Part shown: in pieces, positions 17,469-25,911 of the stretch
Layout: every line of letters begins with the position of its first letter
Numbering within the stretch: position 1 is the first letter of the stretch
Origin: Gemmatimonadota bacterium
Lineage (GTDB): Bacteria > Gemmatimonadota > Gemmatimonadetes > Gemmatimonadales > GWC2-71-9
Direction of reading: 5' to 3'
DNA length: 49,544 bases
NCBI GenBank assembly: GCA_025358055.1
Contig: JANYKV010000058.1
Coordinates: 1-49,544, forward strand
Program-made: the position numbers and the translations under genes
Notes under the pieces: generated by a model
What the model was told of the DNA's origin: nothing
Seen by the model: the letters and a program-made list of their open reading frames with translations, nothing else
Databases searched by the model: none

Positions 17469-17963
17469 AGAAAGTGAGGCCACCCCCACGAAGAACCGCA
17501 CGGGGGTGGAGCGGAAGTCCGAGCGCGAACTCGTCGTCACACGCACCGTCGACGCTCCTGCGCGCCTCGTGTCGAGGCGTGGACCACGGCAGAACTGTTC
17601 AAGCGGTGGTGGGTACCAAAGTCGTATGGGCTGACCCTGCTTTCCTGCGAAATGGACGTTCGCGTTGGGGGGCAGTATCGTTTGGTGTTTCGCCACGAAG
17701 GTTCGACGATGGAGTTCTTCGGCACGTACCTCGAAGTGACACCGCACTCGCGCCTCGTTTGGACCAACGAGGAGGGTGACGACGGCAAAACCGTCACCAC
17801 GGTGACCTTCGATGAAACCGCCGGCAAGACGCTGTTGGTGGTGCACGATCTCTATCCCTCGAAGGAAGCGCTTGACTCCGGATCGACGGGCGCGATGCCC
17901 GAGGCGCTCGACCAACTCGACGAGCTTCTCGCCAGCCTTGGATCACGTACGGAGACAAAATGA
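17455..17963 (+). pseudogene. SRPBCC (AHSA1-like) protein, broken by a 1-base deletion
   Basis: The ATG at 17455 overlaps the end of arsR. The first 39 codons encode the expected entry strand (ERELVVTRTVDAPARLV). After the GTG at 17569-17571 the frame is lost; the proper continuation FEAWTTAELFKRWWVPKSYG lies one base shifted and runs to 17963 (MDVRVGGQYRLVF, TMEFFGTYLEVTPHSRLVW). One base is missing at about 17572-17573; a T there would restore the phenylalanine codon. The repaired protein would have about 169 residues, normal for the family, which binds hydrophobic ligands or acts as an Hsp90 co-chaperone-like domain. Confidence 0.8.
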
Positions 17964-18853
17964 CGCAGCCAATCCATCAAACAAACGCTTCTGGGCGGCG
18001 TTCAGCAGTGCGGAAGACAGCTTTCCTTTTAATGACGCTCGTTATGACTGCCGTGTCGGCGCAGCAGAAGCCAACGACGGGCTACGCGCCAGTCAATGGA
18101 ATCAACATGTACTAAGAAGTCCACGGCGGCGGCGAACCGGTGGTGTTGCTTCACGGCGCGTTCATGACCATCACCAATAACTGGGCCGGGTGGATCAGCG
18201 AGCTCTCCAAAACCCGGAAAGTCATCGCCGTCGAAATGCAAGGTCACGGCCGCACGGCGGACGTCCCACGAGATATCAACTACGAAAACTTCGCCGACGA
18301 CGTGGCCGCACTGCTCAATTATCTGAAGATCCCGCGAGCGGACCTTATCGGCTACAGCATGGGCGGAGCCGTGGCGATGCAGTGTGCGATCCGCCATCCG
18401 GACAAAGTGCGAAGGGCAGTCATCATTTCGTCCACGTTCCGCCGCGACGGCATGATCGCGGAAGCGCGCGAAGCTATCCCGAAACTCACGGCGGACGATT
18501 TCAAAGGCTCGCCCATTGAGGCCGAGTACAAGAAGCTGAGTCCGACTCCGGACGACTTTCCGAACTTCGTCCAGCGAATCGTCGCCACGGCCTCGAAAGA
18601 GTACGACTTCGGAGCCGACAAGCTTAAGGCCACCACGACGCCCATGTTTTTCATCCACGGCGACGCTGACGGCGTGCGGCTCGCGCACATCGCGGAGATG
18701 TTTCGCCTAAAGGGTGGCGAGATCCACGGCGACATGAAGCCGCGCTCCGCATCGCGATTGGCCATCTTGCCCAACACCACTCACGTGACATTGATGCAGC
18801 GCATGCCCATCATCGTCCCAATGGTGAACGACTTTCTCGATGCAAAGCCGTAG
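17960..18853 (+). pseudogene. Exported alpha/beta hydrolase, interrupted by an in-frame stop
   Basis: The ATG at 17960 overlaps the TGA of the SRPBCC gene (ATGA). The first 51 codons encode a signal peptide (TAFLLMTLVMTAVSAQQ) and the entry strand VNGINMY, then TAA at 18113-18115 stands where relatives have a second tyrosine before [18 protein letters not shown] to TAA change explains it. Downstream the fold is intact: nucleophile elbow [13 protein letters not shown], acid in HGDADGVRL and histidine in PNTTHVTLM. Translation might restart at the ATG at 18164 or a GTG near 18140, but that product would lack the first strand and the export signal. Confidence 0.8.
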
Positions 18854-18865
18854 CCATGCTACGGT

Positions 18866-19280
18866 CCCGTGGCAGAAGTGGTCCCGTCTTTCTGTACAGT
18901 CTGAGCCGGGGGAGATAACGCGAGGCGACGGGCGAGTGGTTAGGCAGCGCGTGCGTGCGGTCGATCATCGTTTGGCGCTCAGCAGGTTGGCCTTGCCGAG
19001 CGCGCGTTCTAAAAAAATCATTCTCGAGCGCGAGCTCCCCGATCTTGGCGTGGAGCGTCTTCACATCGACGGGCGGTTCCGCGGCGCGCCCCGGCTCGCC
19101 GAACATCGCCGCTCGCCCCGGCGAGCAACTGGTCCTTCCACGCCGTCACTTGGGCGGGGTGGACATCGAAGCGTTTGGCAGGCTCGGCCGGGGTGCCTTC
19201 CTGCCGCAGCGCAGCGAGCGCCACTTTGGCTTTGAAAGCCGGGGCATGGGTGCGACGGGATCGACGGGACAGAGGGCTCC
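18866..19280 (-). mobile_element. Decayed IS3-family insertion sequence (OrfA remnant and start of OrfB)
   Basis: On the minus strand the OrfA helix-turn-helix is recognisable: AFKAKVALAALRQEGT, then FDVHPAQVTAWKDQLLAG. The frame is then lost near 19107 and resumes as MFGEPGRAAEPPVDVKTLHA and KIGELALENDF. It is lost again at a run of seven A on the plus strand (19011-19017). OrfB begins at MIDRTHALP but ends after about 25 codons without any DDE catalytic residue. The element therefore has two frameshifts and a large deletion and cannot transpose. No ATG or GTG start for OrfA remains. Ends are approximate and no target duplication was found. Confidence 0.8.
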
Positions 19281-19617
19281 TGTGCTAGAGGGCAAGTGAT
19301 GCCCGGGAAGCCCGTCTGTCTAGCTATCACCCCTGTTCAGAAGACCGGCGCCACTTCTCTATGCCAGATAGTGTTGAAAGTGACACCCCGTCCCGCCATC
19401 GTCGCCTGACACTATTGATAAAAACGGTTATCGGTAGCACAATGCGTTTCTGGGGCCAACCATATCGCCTTCTGCATAACAACGGCCGATTTGCTGCCCC
19501 CACCGCCTCTAGCCTCTCCACCCAAGAACACGTTCCGCGCTGCAGATGCAGCGACAGTGCTCGTCTTCGCGTCCGGGAACGCCGTTGGCGTCCAACGGCG
19601 ATGTGAGGAAATGGATT
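19281..19617. other. Right part of the island, no gene; contains two inverted repeats
   Basis: No supported coding sequence. A perfect 9-base inverted repeat (CGCCGTTGG at 19580-19588, CCAACGGCG at 19592-19600, loop of 3) could form a stable hairpin. A looser pair, ATAGTGT at 19368-19374 and ACACTAT at 19409-19415, flanks a 34-base spacer. Neither is followed by a T-run, so they are not standard terminators. Confidence 0.5.
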
Positions 19618-19640
19618 TTGGCACACTATAGGCACACAAA
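19618..19640 (+). repeat. Paired GGCACAC motif, right island copy
   Basis: GGCACAC at 19620-19626 and again at 19631-19637, 11 bases apart, as in the left copy at 16634-16656. It ends 71 bases before the tRNA-Phe 3' end repeat. It may have been a binding site for the lost integrase of the element. Confidence 0.55.
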
Positions 19641-19713
19641 CGGGACCGGAGGTCAAAATCCTTCAACAGCCATCGTACGCTTAAGACGTTACCCGCAGGA
19701 AGGTTAGACCAAA

Positions 19714-19786
<73 letters not shown>

Positions 19787-19856
19787 TGGGGCGCGAAAAT
19801 ATAGGCGCGGACCGCTTAAAGGGGAAATATGGCTTGGATTCCTCGACGCCGGTGCT

Positions 19857-20438
19857 CTAATGCCGCCGAGCCCGTTCCGCCTCCCCGCGGACGTGACACC
19901 CGGTGAGATGATCGTTCACCAACCCCATGGCTTGCATGAACGCATACACCGTGGTCGGCCCGATGAATGTCCATCCACGCTTCTTCAAGTCCTTGGAAAG
20001 CGCCACGGCCTCGCTCGACGTCGTGACCTGCGTCAGGAGCGCTTTCGTGAGCCGCTTGGGACGAGAGGTCCGGCTGGGTTCGAAACGCCAAACATACGTC
20101 GCCAACGACCCGCACTCTGCCACCAGCTCCTCGGCGCGCCGGGCGTTGTTGATGACCGACTCGATCTTCCCCGCGTGGCGTACGATGCCGGCATCCTTGA
20201 GCAAACGATTTACATCCCGGCGGGTGAATCGGGCCACTCTGGTAAAGTCGAACCGCGCGAAAGCGGTCCGGAAGTTCTCTCGTTTCCGAAGGATCGTGAG
20301 CCAGCTCAAGCCGGCCTGAAATCCTTCGAGAGAAATTTTCTCGAACAGCCGCCGATCATCCTGGACCGGAAACCCCCACTCGGTATCGTGATAGCGGGCG
20401 TAGTCTGGCGTGCTCGACCCCCACCAACACCGCAACAT
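19857..20438 (-). CDS. tag: DNA-3-methyladenine glycosylase I
   Basis: 193 residues from the ATG at 20436-20438, which has GAGGA just upstream; this gives the family's normal length. The protein removes 3-methyladenine from alkylated DNA. Tag hallmarks are all present: RCWWG near the start, [38 protein letters not shown], a [16 protein letters not shown] segment, [20 protein letters not shown] and [10 protein letters not shown] with the zinc-binding Cys/His residues. It is divergent from upp; the gap between them holds a strong G-quadruplex motif. Longer upstream starts would read into the G-rich tract and are unlikely. Confidence 0.93.
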   Translation of the reverse strand: MLRCWWGSSTPDYARYHDTEWGFPVQDDRRLFEKISLEGFQAGLSWLTILRKRENFRTAFARFDFTRVARFTRRDVNRLLKDAGIVRHAGKIESVINNARRAEELVAECGSLATYVWRFEPSRTSRPKRLTKALLTQVTTSSEAVALSKDLKKRGWTFIGPTTVYAFMQAMGLVNDHLTGCHVRGEAERARRH

Positions 20439-20512
20439 CCCGTCCTCGCCTGCCACGATGCCATCGACTGTGCGCCTCATGCGCCAATGCTCCAAATCCG
20501 CATCCCGCGTCG

Positions 20513-20549
20513 CCCCCCCCCCGATCCCCAGCCCCCAACCCCTGCCCCC
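20513..20549 (-). repeat. G-quadruplex motif between tag and upp
   Basis: On the minus strand there are five runs of G (5, 4, 5, 4 and 10 bases) separated by loops of only 2-3 bases; on the plus strand these are runs of C at 20513-20522, 20526-20529, 20532-20536, 20539-20542 and 20545-20549. This satisfies the usual G4 rule with room to spare. It lies about 75 bases upstream of the tag start and 65 bases upstream of the upp start. Confidence 0.75.
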
Positions 20550-20600
20550 TCTTCGCATCCCTTTCCCGTCGACTCCCTCTCACCACCCGGCAGCCCCTCG

Positions 20601-20606
20601 TATATT
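20601..20606 (+). promoter_or_regulatory. -10 element of upp
   Basis: TATATT ends seven bases before the upp ATG, and no Shine-Dalgarno sequence lies between. The spacing predicts a transcript starting at or next to the start codon. No clear -35 hexamer is visible 17 bases upstream. Confidence 0.5.
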
Positions 20607-20613
20607 CCGAACC

Positions 20614-21258
20614 ATGTCTTCGAGCCTGCACCCGAATCTTACCGTTCTCTCTCATCCACTTATCCAACATAAGCTGAGCCTGCTGCGCGACCGCAACACC
20701 GCCACCAAGGACTTCAAGCAACTGGTTAATGAAATTGCGACCCTCATGACATACGAGGTAACTCGCGATCTCAACACTGAGCCTGTGGTGGTGGCGACTC
20801 CCCTTGAAACGATGACCGGCCAGCGCGTCGATGGCAAGAGGCTTACGCTAGTCCCCATACTTCGCGCCGGCCTCGGGATGGTCGACGGAATCGCACAATT
20901 GATTCCCTCGGCTCGCGTCGGCCATGTGGGACTCTATCGGAACGAAAGCACCTTGCAGCCGGTGAGTTACTATTTCAAGGTGCCCGTGCACGAAGGCGGA
21001 CGCGAGTTCTTTGTACTGGATCCGATGCTCGCCACCGGTGGGTCAGCCGTGGCCGCCGTGGCCGCCCTCAAAGAGGCCGGGGCCGTCCGGATTCGGTTTC
21101 TTTGTCTGGTCGCGGCGCCCACCGGGGTCCAAGCGATGTACATGGCACACCCGGACGTGCCTATTTTTGCCGCCGCCCTCGACCGCGAACTGAATGAAAG
21201 CGGGTACATCGTCCCGGGGCTTGGTGACGCCGGTGATCGGTTGTTCGGAACCAAGTAA
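20614..21258 (+). CDS. upp: Uracil phosphoribosyltransferase
   Basis: 214 residues from the ATG at 20614. It makes UMP from uracil and PRPP in pyrimidine salvage. Family motifs: [20 protein letters not shown] at the start, [14 protein letters not shown], the PRPP-binding loop [18 protein letters not shown] and the uracil-binding [17 protein letters not shown] at the end. The reading frame extends to 20410, but that part overlaps tag and the G-rich tract. It is followed after 31 bases by the beta-CASP nuclease gene in the same direction. It probably has a leaderless mRNA. Confidence 0.97.
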   Translation: MSSSLHPNLTVLSHPLIQHKLSLLRDRNTATKDFKQLVNEIATLMTYEVTRDLNTEPVVVATPLETMTGQRVDGKRLTLVPILRAGLGMVDGIAQLIPSARVGHVGLYRNESTLQPVSYYFKVPVHEGGREFFVLDPMLATGGSAVAAVAALKEAGAVRIRFLCLVAAPTGVQAMYMAHPDVPIFAAALDRELNESGYIVPGLGDAGDRLFGTK

Positions 21259-21289
21259 GCAACCTCCTCTCACCTTCTCGGGATATTCC

Positions 21290-22684
21290 ATGGCGGGTGT
21301 CGCGCAACTCACGTTTTGGGGTGCCGCCGGTCAGGTCACCGGATCGATGCACCTGCTCGAAGCAGCTGGGGCTCGCATTCTCTTAGATGGCGGCCTCTTC
21401 CAGGGTCGTCGAGCGGAGGCGGCGGTGCTAAATGCAAATCTGCCGTTCGACGCCCGCCGAATCGATGCGATTATCCTGAGCCACGCTCACATCGACCACA
21501 GTGGACGCCTGCCGCTGCTGGTTCGCAACGGCTTTCACGGGCCGATCTACGCCACCCCCGCCTCTCGCGATTTGTGCGCTGTCATGCTGCCCGATTCGGC
21601 ACATATTCAAGAGTCGGACGCCAATTTCCTGGCGCGCCGCGGAAAAGTCGGTCCCGAAAGCCAGCCCCTGTACAACCTTGCCGATGCCCTCGCGGTCCAA
21701 AAGCTCATGCTCGGGCTTCCCTATCGGCGGATTCACAATCTGCGAAAGTTCTTGACATTCGAATTCACTGACGCCGGCCACATTCTGGGCTCCGCTTCCG
21801 TGGACATTCGGATGAGCGAGAGCGGAGGCCATCGATTGGTCTTCTCCGGTGACATTGGGCGCCCACACATGCCCATCATCCGCGATCCTGATCCGCCGAC
21901 CGGTCCTATCGATACCCTGATCATCGAGTCCACCTACGGCGATCGGGTGCATGAGTCGATATCGGATTCGGAGGAGAAGCTCGCCGAGATCATCCGCCGG
22001 GTCGCCGCGCGGGGGGGAAAGGTCTTGATTCCGGCGTTCGCCGTCGGGCGCACGCAAGAGCTGGTCTATAGCCTGCACCAGCTCTCCGAGAACGGAAAGA
22101 TCCCCAATATTCCGATTTTCATCGACAGCCCCTTGGCCGTCGACGCCACCGCGGTGTTTCGGATGCACCCAGAAATCTTCGACCAGGCCGAACGCTTCAT
22201 CGCATCGACCAAATCCATCCTCGACTTTCCGATGGTGCGTTACGTCCGCGACGTCAATGATTCCAAGAAGCTCAACCAACTTAACGGCCCAGCTGTGATC
22301 ATCGCCGCTTCAGGGATGTGTGAAGCAGGGCGCATTCTGCATCACCTGGCCAACAATGTCGGAGACCACCGCAACTTGGTGCTTCTGGCGGGCTTCCAAG
22401 CCGAGCATACGCTCGGACGCCGGATTCAAGAGGGGCAGACGCAACTTAAGATTCTCGGTGAGATCTACGAACGGCGCGCGGAGGTTGCCACCCTCGGCGG
22501 ATACTCGGCGCACGCCGACCGAAACGAGTTGCGAGATTGGGTCCGCAAATTGGGAGGGCCCATCAAACGCGCGTTCGTCGTCCACGGGGAACCCGGGCCG
22601 GCCGCGGCGATGGCCGGATTGCTGAAGGAGGAGGGGGTGGCAGAAGTGATCGTCCCGAAACAGGGCGACAGCTTCTCACTGTGA
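21290..22684 (+). CDS. MBL-fold beta-CASP ribonuclease (CPSF-like)
   Basis: 464 residues from the ATG at 21290. Metallo-beta-lactamase motifs: LLDGGLFQG, SHAHIDHSGRLPLL (HxHxDH), FTDAGHILGSASVD and FSGDIG. The beta-CASP insert holds IESTYGDR, VLIPAFAVGRTQEL and GRILHHLANN. The C-terminal RNA-specificity motif YSAHADRNEL includes the last metal ligands. The enzyme should be a zinc-dependent RNA endo- or exonuclease in the cytoplasm. It belongs to the group lacking KH domains. It overlaps the YdcF-like gene by four bases (GTGA) and follows upp, which suggests one transcript. Confidence 0.93.
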   Translation: MAGVAQLTFWGAAGQVTGSMHLLEAAGARILLDGGLFQGRRAEAAVLNANLPFDARRIDAIILSHAHIDHSGRLPLLVRNGFHGPIYATPASRDLCAVMLPDSAHIQESDANFLARRGKVGPESQPLYNLADALAVQKLMLGLPYRRIHNLRKFLTFEFTDAGHILGSASVDIRMSESGGHRLVFSGDIGRPHMPIIRDPDPPTGPIDTLIIESTYGDRVHESISDSEEKLAEIIRRVAARGGKVLIPAFAVGRTQELVYSLHQLSENGKIPNIPIFIDSPLAVDATAVFRMHPEIFDQAERFIASTKSILDFPMVRYVRDVNDSKKLNQLNGPAVIIAASGMCEAGRILHHLANNVGDHRNLVLLAGFQAEHTLGRRIQEGQTQLKILGEIYERRAEVATLGGYSAHADRNELRDWVRKLGGPIKRAFVVHGEPGPAAAMAGLLKEEGVAEVIVPKQGDSFSL

Positions 22685-23274
22685 AATGGCACCCGCTCCG
22701 ATGGGGACTGCGTATCCTGGCAGTCACGGGTATCGGCTTCGCGGTGAGCTTCGTCTGGGTGTTGGTCGCCAGTCGAGCGGATGAACGGCAGCCTGCCGAT
22801 GCCATAGTGGTGCTCGGAGCCGCGCAGTGGAACGGCAAGCCCTCCCCCGTCTTCCAAGCCCGCCTCGATCACGCGGTCACGCTTTTTCGCGAGCACCTCG
22901 CGCCCCGAATCGTGGTAACCGGAGGGGTCGGCAAGGGCGATCGAGAGAGTGAGGCAACCGTGGCGCGCCGGTTCCTCCTCCTTCACGGGGTCCCGGATTC
23001 GGCGGTCGTCGTGCGAGCCGAGGGGCATACGACGGGAGAATCGATGGAATCCGCCGCAGCGTGGGCTCGAGACCACGGCGTGCACCATGTCCTGCTCGTA
23101 AGCGACCCGTTTCATATGGCCCGGCTCCGACTCGAGGCCCGACGATTGGGGCTCGAAGCCAACACCTCCCCCACCCGGACGAGCCCAATCTCGAGCAGCC
23201 CCCGTACTGAGGTGGCATATATGGCGCTCGAGGCCTTTAAAGTGCCCGCCAGCTACCTCATTAACCTCTTTTAG
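22681..23274 (+). CDS. YdcF/ElyC/SanA-family membrane protein (DUF218)
   Basis: 197 residues starting at the GTG that overlaps the stop of the nuclease gene. One N-terminal membrane segment (GLRILAVTGIGFAVSFVWVLVA) is followed by the DUF218 domain: DAIVVLGAAQWNGKPSPVFQ, RIVVTGGVGKGDRESEA, EGHTTGESMESAAAWARDHG and LLVSDPFHMAR. Family members such as SanA and ElyC affect envelope barrier function and lipid carrier use; the biochemical activity is uncertain. The domain would face the periplasm. Confidence 0.85.
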   Translation: MKWHPLRWGLRILAVTGIGFAVSFVWVLVASRADERQPADAIVVLGAAQWNGKPSPVFQARLDHAVTLFREHLAPRIVVTGGVGKGDRESEATVARRFLLLHGVPDSAVVVRAEGHTTGESMESAAAWARDHGVHHVLLVSDPFHMARLRLEARRLGLEANTSPTRTSPISSSPRTEVAYMALEAFKVPASYLINLF

Positions 23275-23320
23275 CTCCCCACCCGCCTGCCCTCCTTCCC
23301 TCGACGCCAGGTCCACACCT

Positions 23321-23869
23321 ATGAGTCTCGTTGCCGCTCACCGCATTTACACTGGCCGCGTCTTGAACCTCGATTTGGATCAGGTTCGCTTCCCGGACGG
23401 ATCGGCTGGCGAGATGGAGATGGTCCGCCACCCTGGAGCATCGGCCATCCTTCCCTTCCTCGATGATCCAAGAAGCACCGATCCTCGCGTCGTCTTGATT
23501 CGCCAGTACCGTCACGCCGCCGACGGCTATGTCTGGGAGGTCCCAGCCGGCCGCCGTGATCCCGGCGAGACCCCAGAGGCGTGTGCCATTCGGGAGCTTC
23601 GCGAAGAGACCGGGTTCCAGGCGAGGCGCATTCTTCTGCTCACCTCGATTCTTCCAACCCCAGGCTTTACGGACGAGCGGATCCACCTCTTTCTCGCAAC
23701 GGGACTCTCGCTCGGCCGCCCCGCGAGGGAGGCTGATGAGTTCATGGAAATCCACGAACTTCGCTGGAGTGTGGTTGGCCGAATGATCCGGCGTGGTGAA
23801 ATCCAAGACGGGAAGACTCTCTGTACTTTGATGTTCGTTCAAAATTTTGGGCGCGGGGAAACCCCCTAA
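23321..23869 (+). CDS. NUDIX hydrolase, ADP-ribose pyrophosphatase-like
   Basis: 182 residues. The Nudix box is complete: GRRDPGETPEACAIRELREETGF fits Gx5Ex7REUxEExGU (about residues 86-108). The N-terminal strand pair (RIYTGRVLNLDLDQVRFPDG) and the VRHPGASAILPF segment match the ADP-ribose pyrophosphatase (NudF/YffH) branch, which turns ADP-ribose into AMP and ribose-5-phosphate. The Mg-binding glutamates (REETGF) are present. It lies between the YdcF-like gene and holA on the same strand, 46 bases after the former. Confidence 0.9.
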   Translation: MSLVAAHRIYTGRVLNLDLDQVRFPDGSAGEMEMVRHPGASAILPFLDDPRSTDPRVVLIRQYRHAADGYVWEVPAGRRDPGETPEACAIRELREETGFQARRILLLTSILPTPGFTDERIHLFLATGLSLGRPAREADEFMEIHELRWSVVGRMIRRGEIQDGKTLCTLMFVQNFGRGETP

Positions 23870-23909
23870 GACCGTACCGCGCGGTGGTGTGCTCCACTAC
23901 ACTTCCCGC

Positions 23910-24962
23910 ATGCCAGCGCACACCTGGGACGACCTCTACAAGGCGTTGAAACGCGAGGACCTCGCGTCATCCTATTACCTCTTTGGGGTGGAATCCGTGC
24001 TGAAGGACGAGGCGATGAAGGCCGTCCTCGACCACGCCCTCGAGCCCTCCCTCCGGGATTTCAATCTCGACCAACGATCGGCTGGCCAACTCGACGCCGA
24101 CGATGTTCATACCCTCTGTAACACCCTTCCGATGATGGCCGACCGTCGGATCGTTCTCATTCGCGACGTCGAGGTGTGGAGCAAGAAGGCCCGGACAAAA
24201 GCAGCGATTCTCCGCTACCTCGAACGACCCTCCCCCACGACGATCCTCATTCTGGTTCAGACCGAAACGGAAACCGAAGGCGATGCTGATCTGATCCGGT
24301 CTTGCTATGCGGTTCGACTGGATCCCCTGCCTCCAGAGCGAGCCGCGCGCTGGCTGACCCACCGAGCCTCCGCGCTTGGCATCGAGTTTACCTCGGAGGC
24401 TTCGGCCCACTTAGTGCTGGCCGCCGATGGCAGTCTCACGACGATTGCCGCTGAAATCGGAAAGCTCTCCGGGTTGGCAGGCGACGCGCCGATCACGGTA
24501 ACCCAAGTCGAGAACCTTCTCGGAGTGAGGCACGGGGAGACTCAGTACGATTGGCGCGACGCCGTGCTCGAGGGTCAGGCCGCGCGGGGCGCGATGCTGT
24601 TGCCCGAGGTGCTCAACCAAGCCGGCGTGTCGGGTGTACGCCTCATCACTCTGCTCGGGACCGCGCTCATTGGAATCGGGGTCGCTCGCGCTAGTTACGA
24701 CCGTGGCATCCGAGGTCGGGCCCTCGAATCGGCCATGTTTGAGACCATTCGCCGCACCCGGCTTTGGGGTCTCGACTACAAGGCGACTGCAGCCGCATGG
24801 AGTCGCTGGGCGGAACGATGGAGCGCCGCGCGAGTCAAGAACGGCCTCGAGGCGACATTGGCCGCGGACCGAGCGCTCAAATCCACGACGATTTCCGACG
24901 ACGTCGGCATTCTCACCGATCTCGGCGTGCAGCTTGCCCTTCACCACCAAGAGGCCGCATGA
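23910..24962 (+). CDS. holA: DNA polymerase III subunit delta
   Basis: 350 residues from the ATG at 23910. The clamp-loader wrench subunit that opens the beta clamp. Seen: SSYYLFGVESVLKDEAMKA (the atypical P-loop region of delta), LPMMADRRIVLIRDVEVW, LERPSPTTILILVQTE and LVLAADGSLTTIAAEIGKLS, then the collar domain beginning near residue 215 (YDWRDAVLEGQAARGAMLL). The length is close to that of other delta subunits. Its stop overlaps the next ATG (ATGA). The partner clamp gene dnaN lies in this window at 38896. Confidence 0.92.
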   Translation: MPAHTWDDLYKALKREDLASSYYLFGVESVLKDEAMKAVLDHALEPSLRDFNLDQRSAGQLDADDVHTLCNTLPMMADRRIVLIRDVEVWSKKARTKAAILRYLERPSPTTILILVQTETETEGDADLIRSCYAVRLDPLPPERAARWLTHRASALGIEFTSEASAHLVLAADGSLTTIAAEIGKLSGLAGDAPITVTQVENLLGVRHGETQYDWRDAVLEGQAARGAMLLPEVLNQAGVSGVRLITLLGTALIGIGVARASYDRGIRGRALESAMFETIRRTRLWGLDYKATAAAWSRWAERWSAARVKNGLEATLAADRALKSTTISDDVGILTDLGVQLALHHQEAA

Positions 24963-25900
24963 GGATCCACATGCCCCACCTCGGCCTTCTAGTGCGTCGC
25001 CCGAGCTTTATGCTCGCGCTGGTTTTGACCGTCGGCATTGCCCCCCCCCGGGCCCTCGCCGGCCAAACCGATCCTCGGCTCATCGCCGCGGTGAGAATGG
25101 CCCAAGATGGGATGGGCGATTCCGCTCGAGCAGTGGCCGGCCGACTCCTCGCCGCAATATCGACGACCGACTCGCTCTACCCTCAAGTGCTATATACGGT
25201 GGCGTTGGTCGCGGCCAGTGAATCCGACCGCCGGCTCTATTTGCGGCGCGTGGCGGTCGAATTCTCCCAATCCCCCTGGGCCGACCAGGCGTGGCTCCAG
25301 ATGGCCGAGCTCGACTATGCCGTCGGGAATCCGGGAGGAACCGTCCGCCAAGTTGAGAAGCTTTTCGCCGATTACCCGTCGAGCACCGTGCGGTCTGCGG
25401 CGGCCTACTGGGGCGCCCGGGCCGCGTTCGACCAGCGGAACCAGACCCAGGCGTGTCGTTGGATCGCCGAAGGGCTCGCCGCAGTCGGTGAAGACGTGGA
25501 GACCCGAAATCAGCTCGAGTTTCTCAATCAACGCTGCCTTTCCCCGCAAGCGCCACCAACACCGCTCAACCCGCTAGACACGGCGGACAAGACCGGGCCC
25601 GACCCAGCCCCGGCCGCCTCTTTAGCGGATCGACCGGCGCGAGCGGCCGCACGCCCACCGGACCTCCGCAAGGCGCGACCGATCTATCGGGTGCAAATCA
25701 TCGCCACGCCGGAACAACGAGCGATCGATGCCGCCGTGGCCTCTCTCAAGCGACTCGGCTATCCCACCGTGGTCGTCACCGAAAAAGGATTGAAGAAGGT
25801 CCGTGGGGGGGCGTTTGTCTCTCGGCCCGAAGCCCAGGCCGCCCTCGCCAAGATTAGGGCGAAGCTGGGCGGCCAGCCGTTTGTCATCGTGGATCCCTGA
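24959..25900 (+). CDS. Exported TPR protein with C-terminal SPOR domain
   Basis: 313 residues from the ATG overlapping the holA stop. The signal peptide (PSFMLALVLTVGIAPPRALA) is followed by TPR-like repeats with a YbgF style (VEFSQSPWADQAWLQMAELDYA, KLFADYPSSTVRSAAAYWGA). A proline-rich linker (PPTPLNPLDTADKTGPDPAP) leads to a SPOR domain (YRVQIIATPEQRAIDAAVAS to AALAKIRAKLGG). SPOR domains bind denuded peptidoglycan at the septum, so a periplasmic cell-wall role is likely. It precedes mutS by 11 bases. Confidence 0.85.
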   Translation: MRIHMPHLGLLVRRPSFMLALVLTVGIAPPRALAGQTDPRLIAAVRMAQDGMGDSARAVAGRLLAAISTTDSLYPQVLYTVALVAASESDRRLYLRRVAVEFSQSPWADQAWLQMAELDYAVGNPGGTVRQVEKLFADYPSSTVRSAAAYWGARAAFDQRNQTQACRWIAEGLAAVGEDVETRNQLEFLNQRCLSPQAPPTPLNPLDTADKTGPDPAPAASLADRPARAAARPPDLRKARPIYRVQIIATPEQRAIDAAVASLKRLGYPTVVVTEKGLKKVRGGAFVSRPEAQAALAKIRAKLGGQPFVIVDP

Positions 25901-25911
25901 TCGCGACCTCA

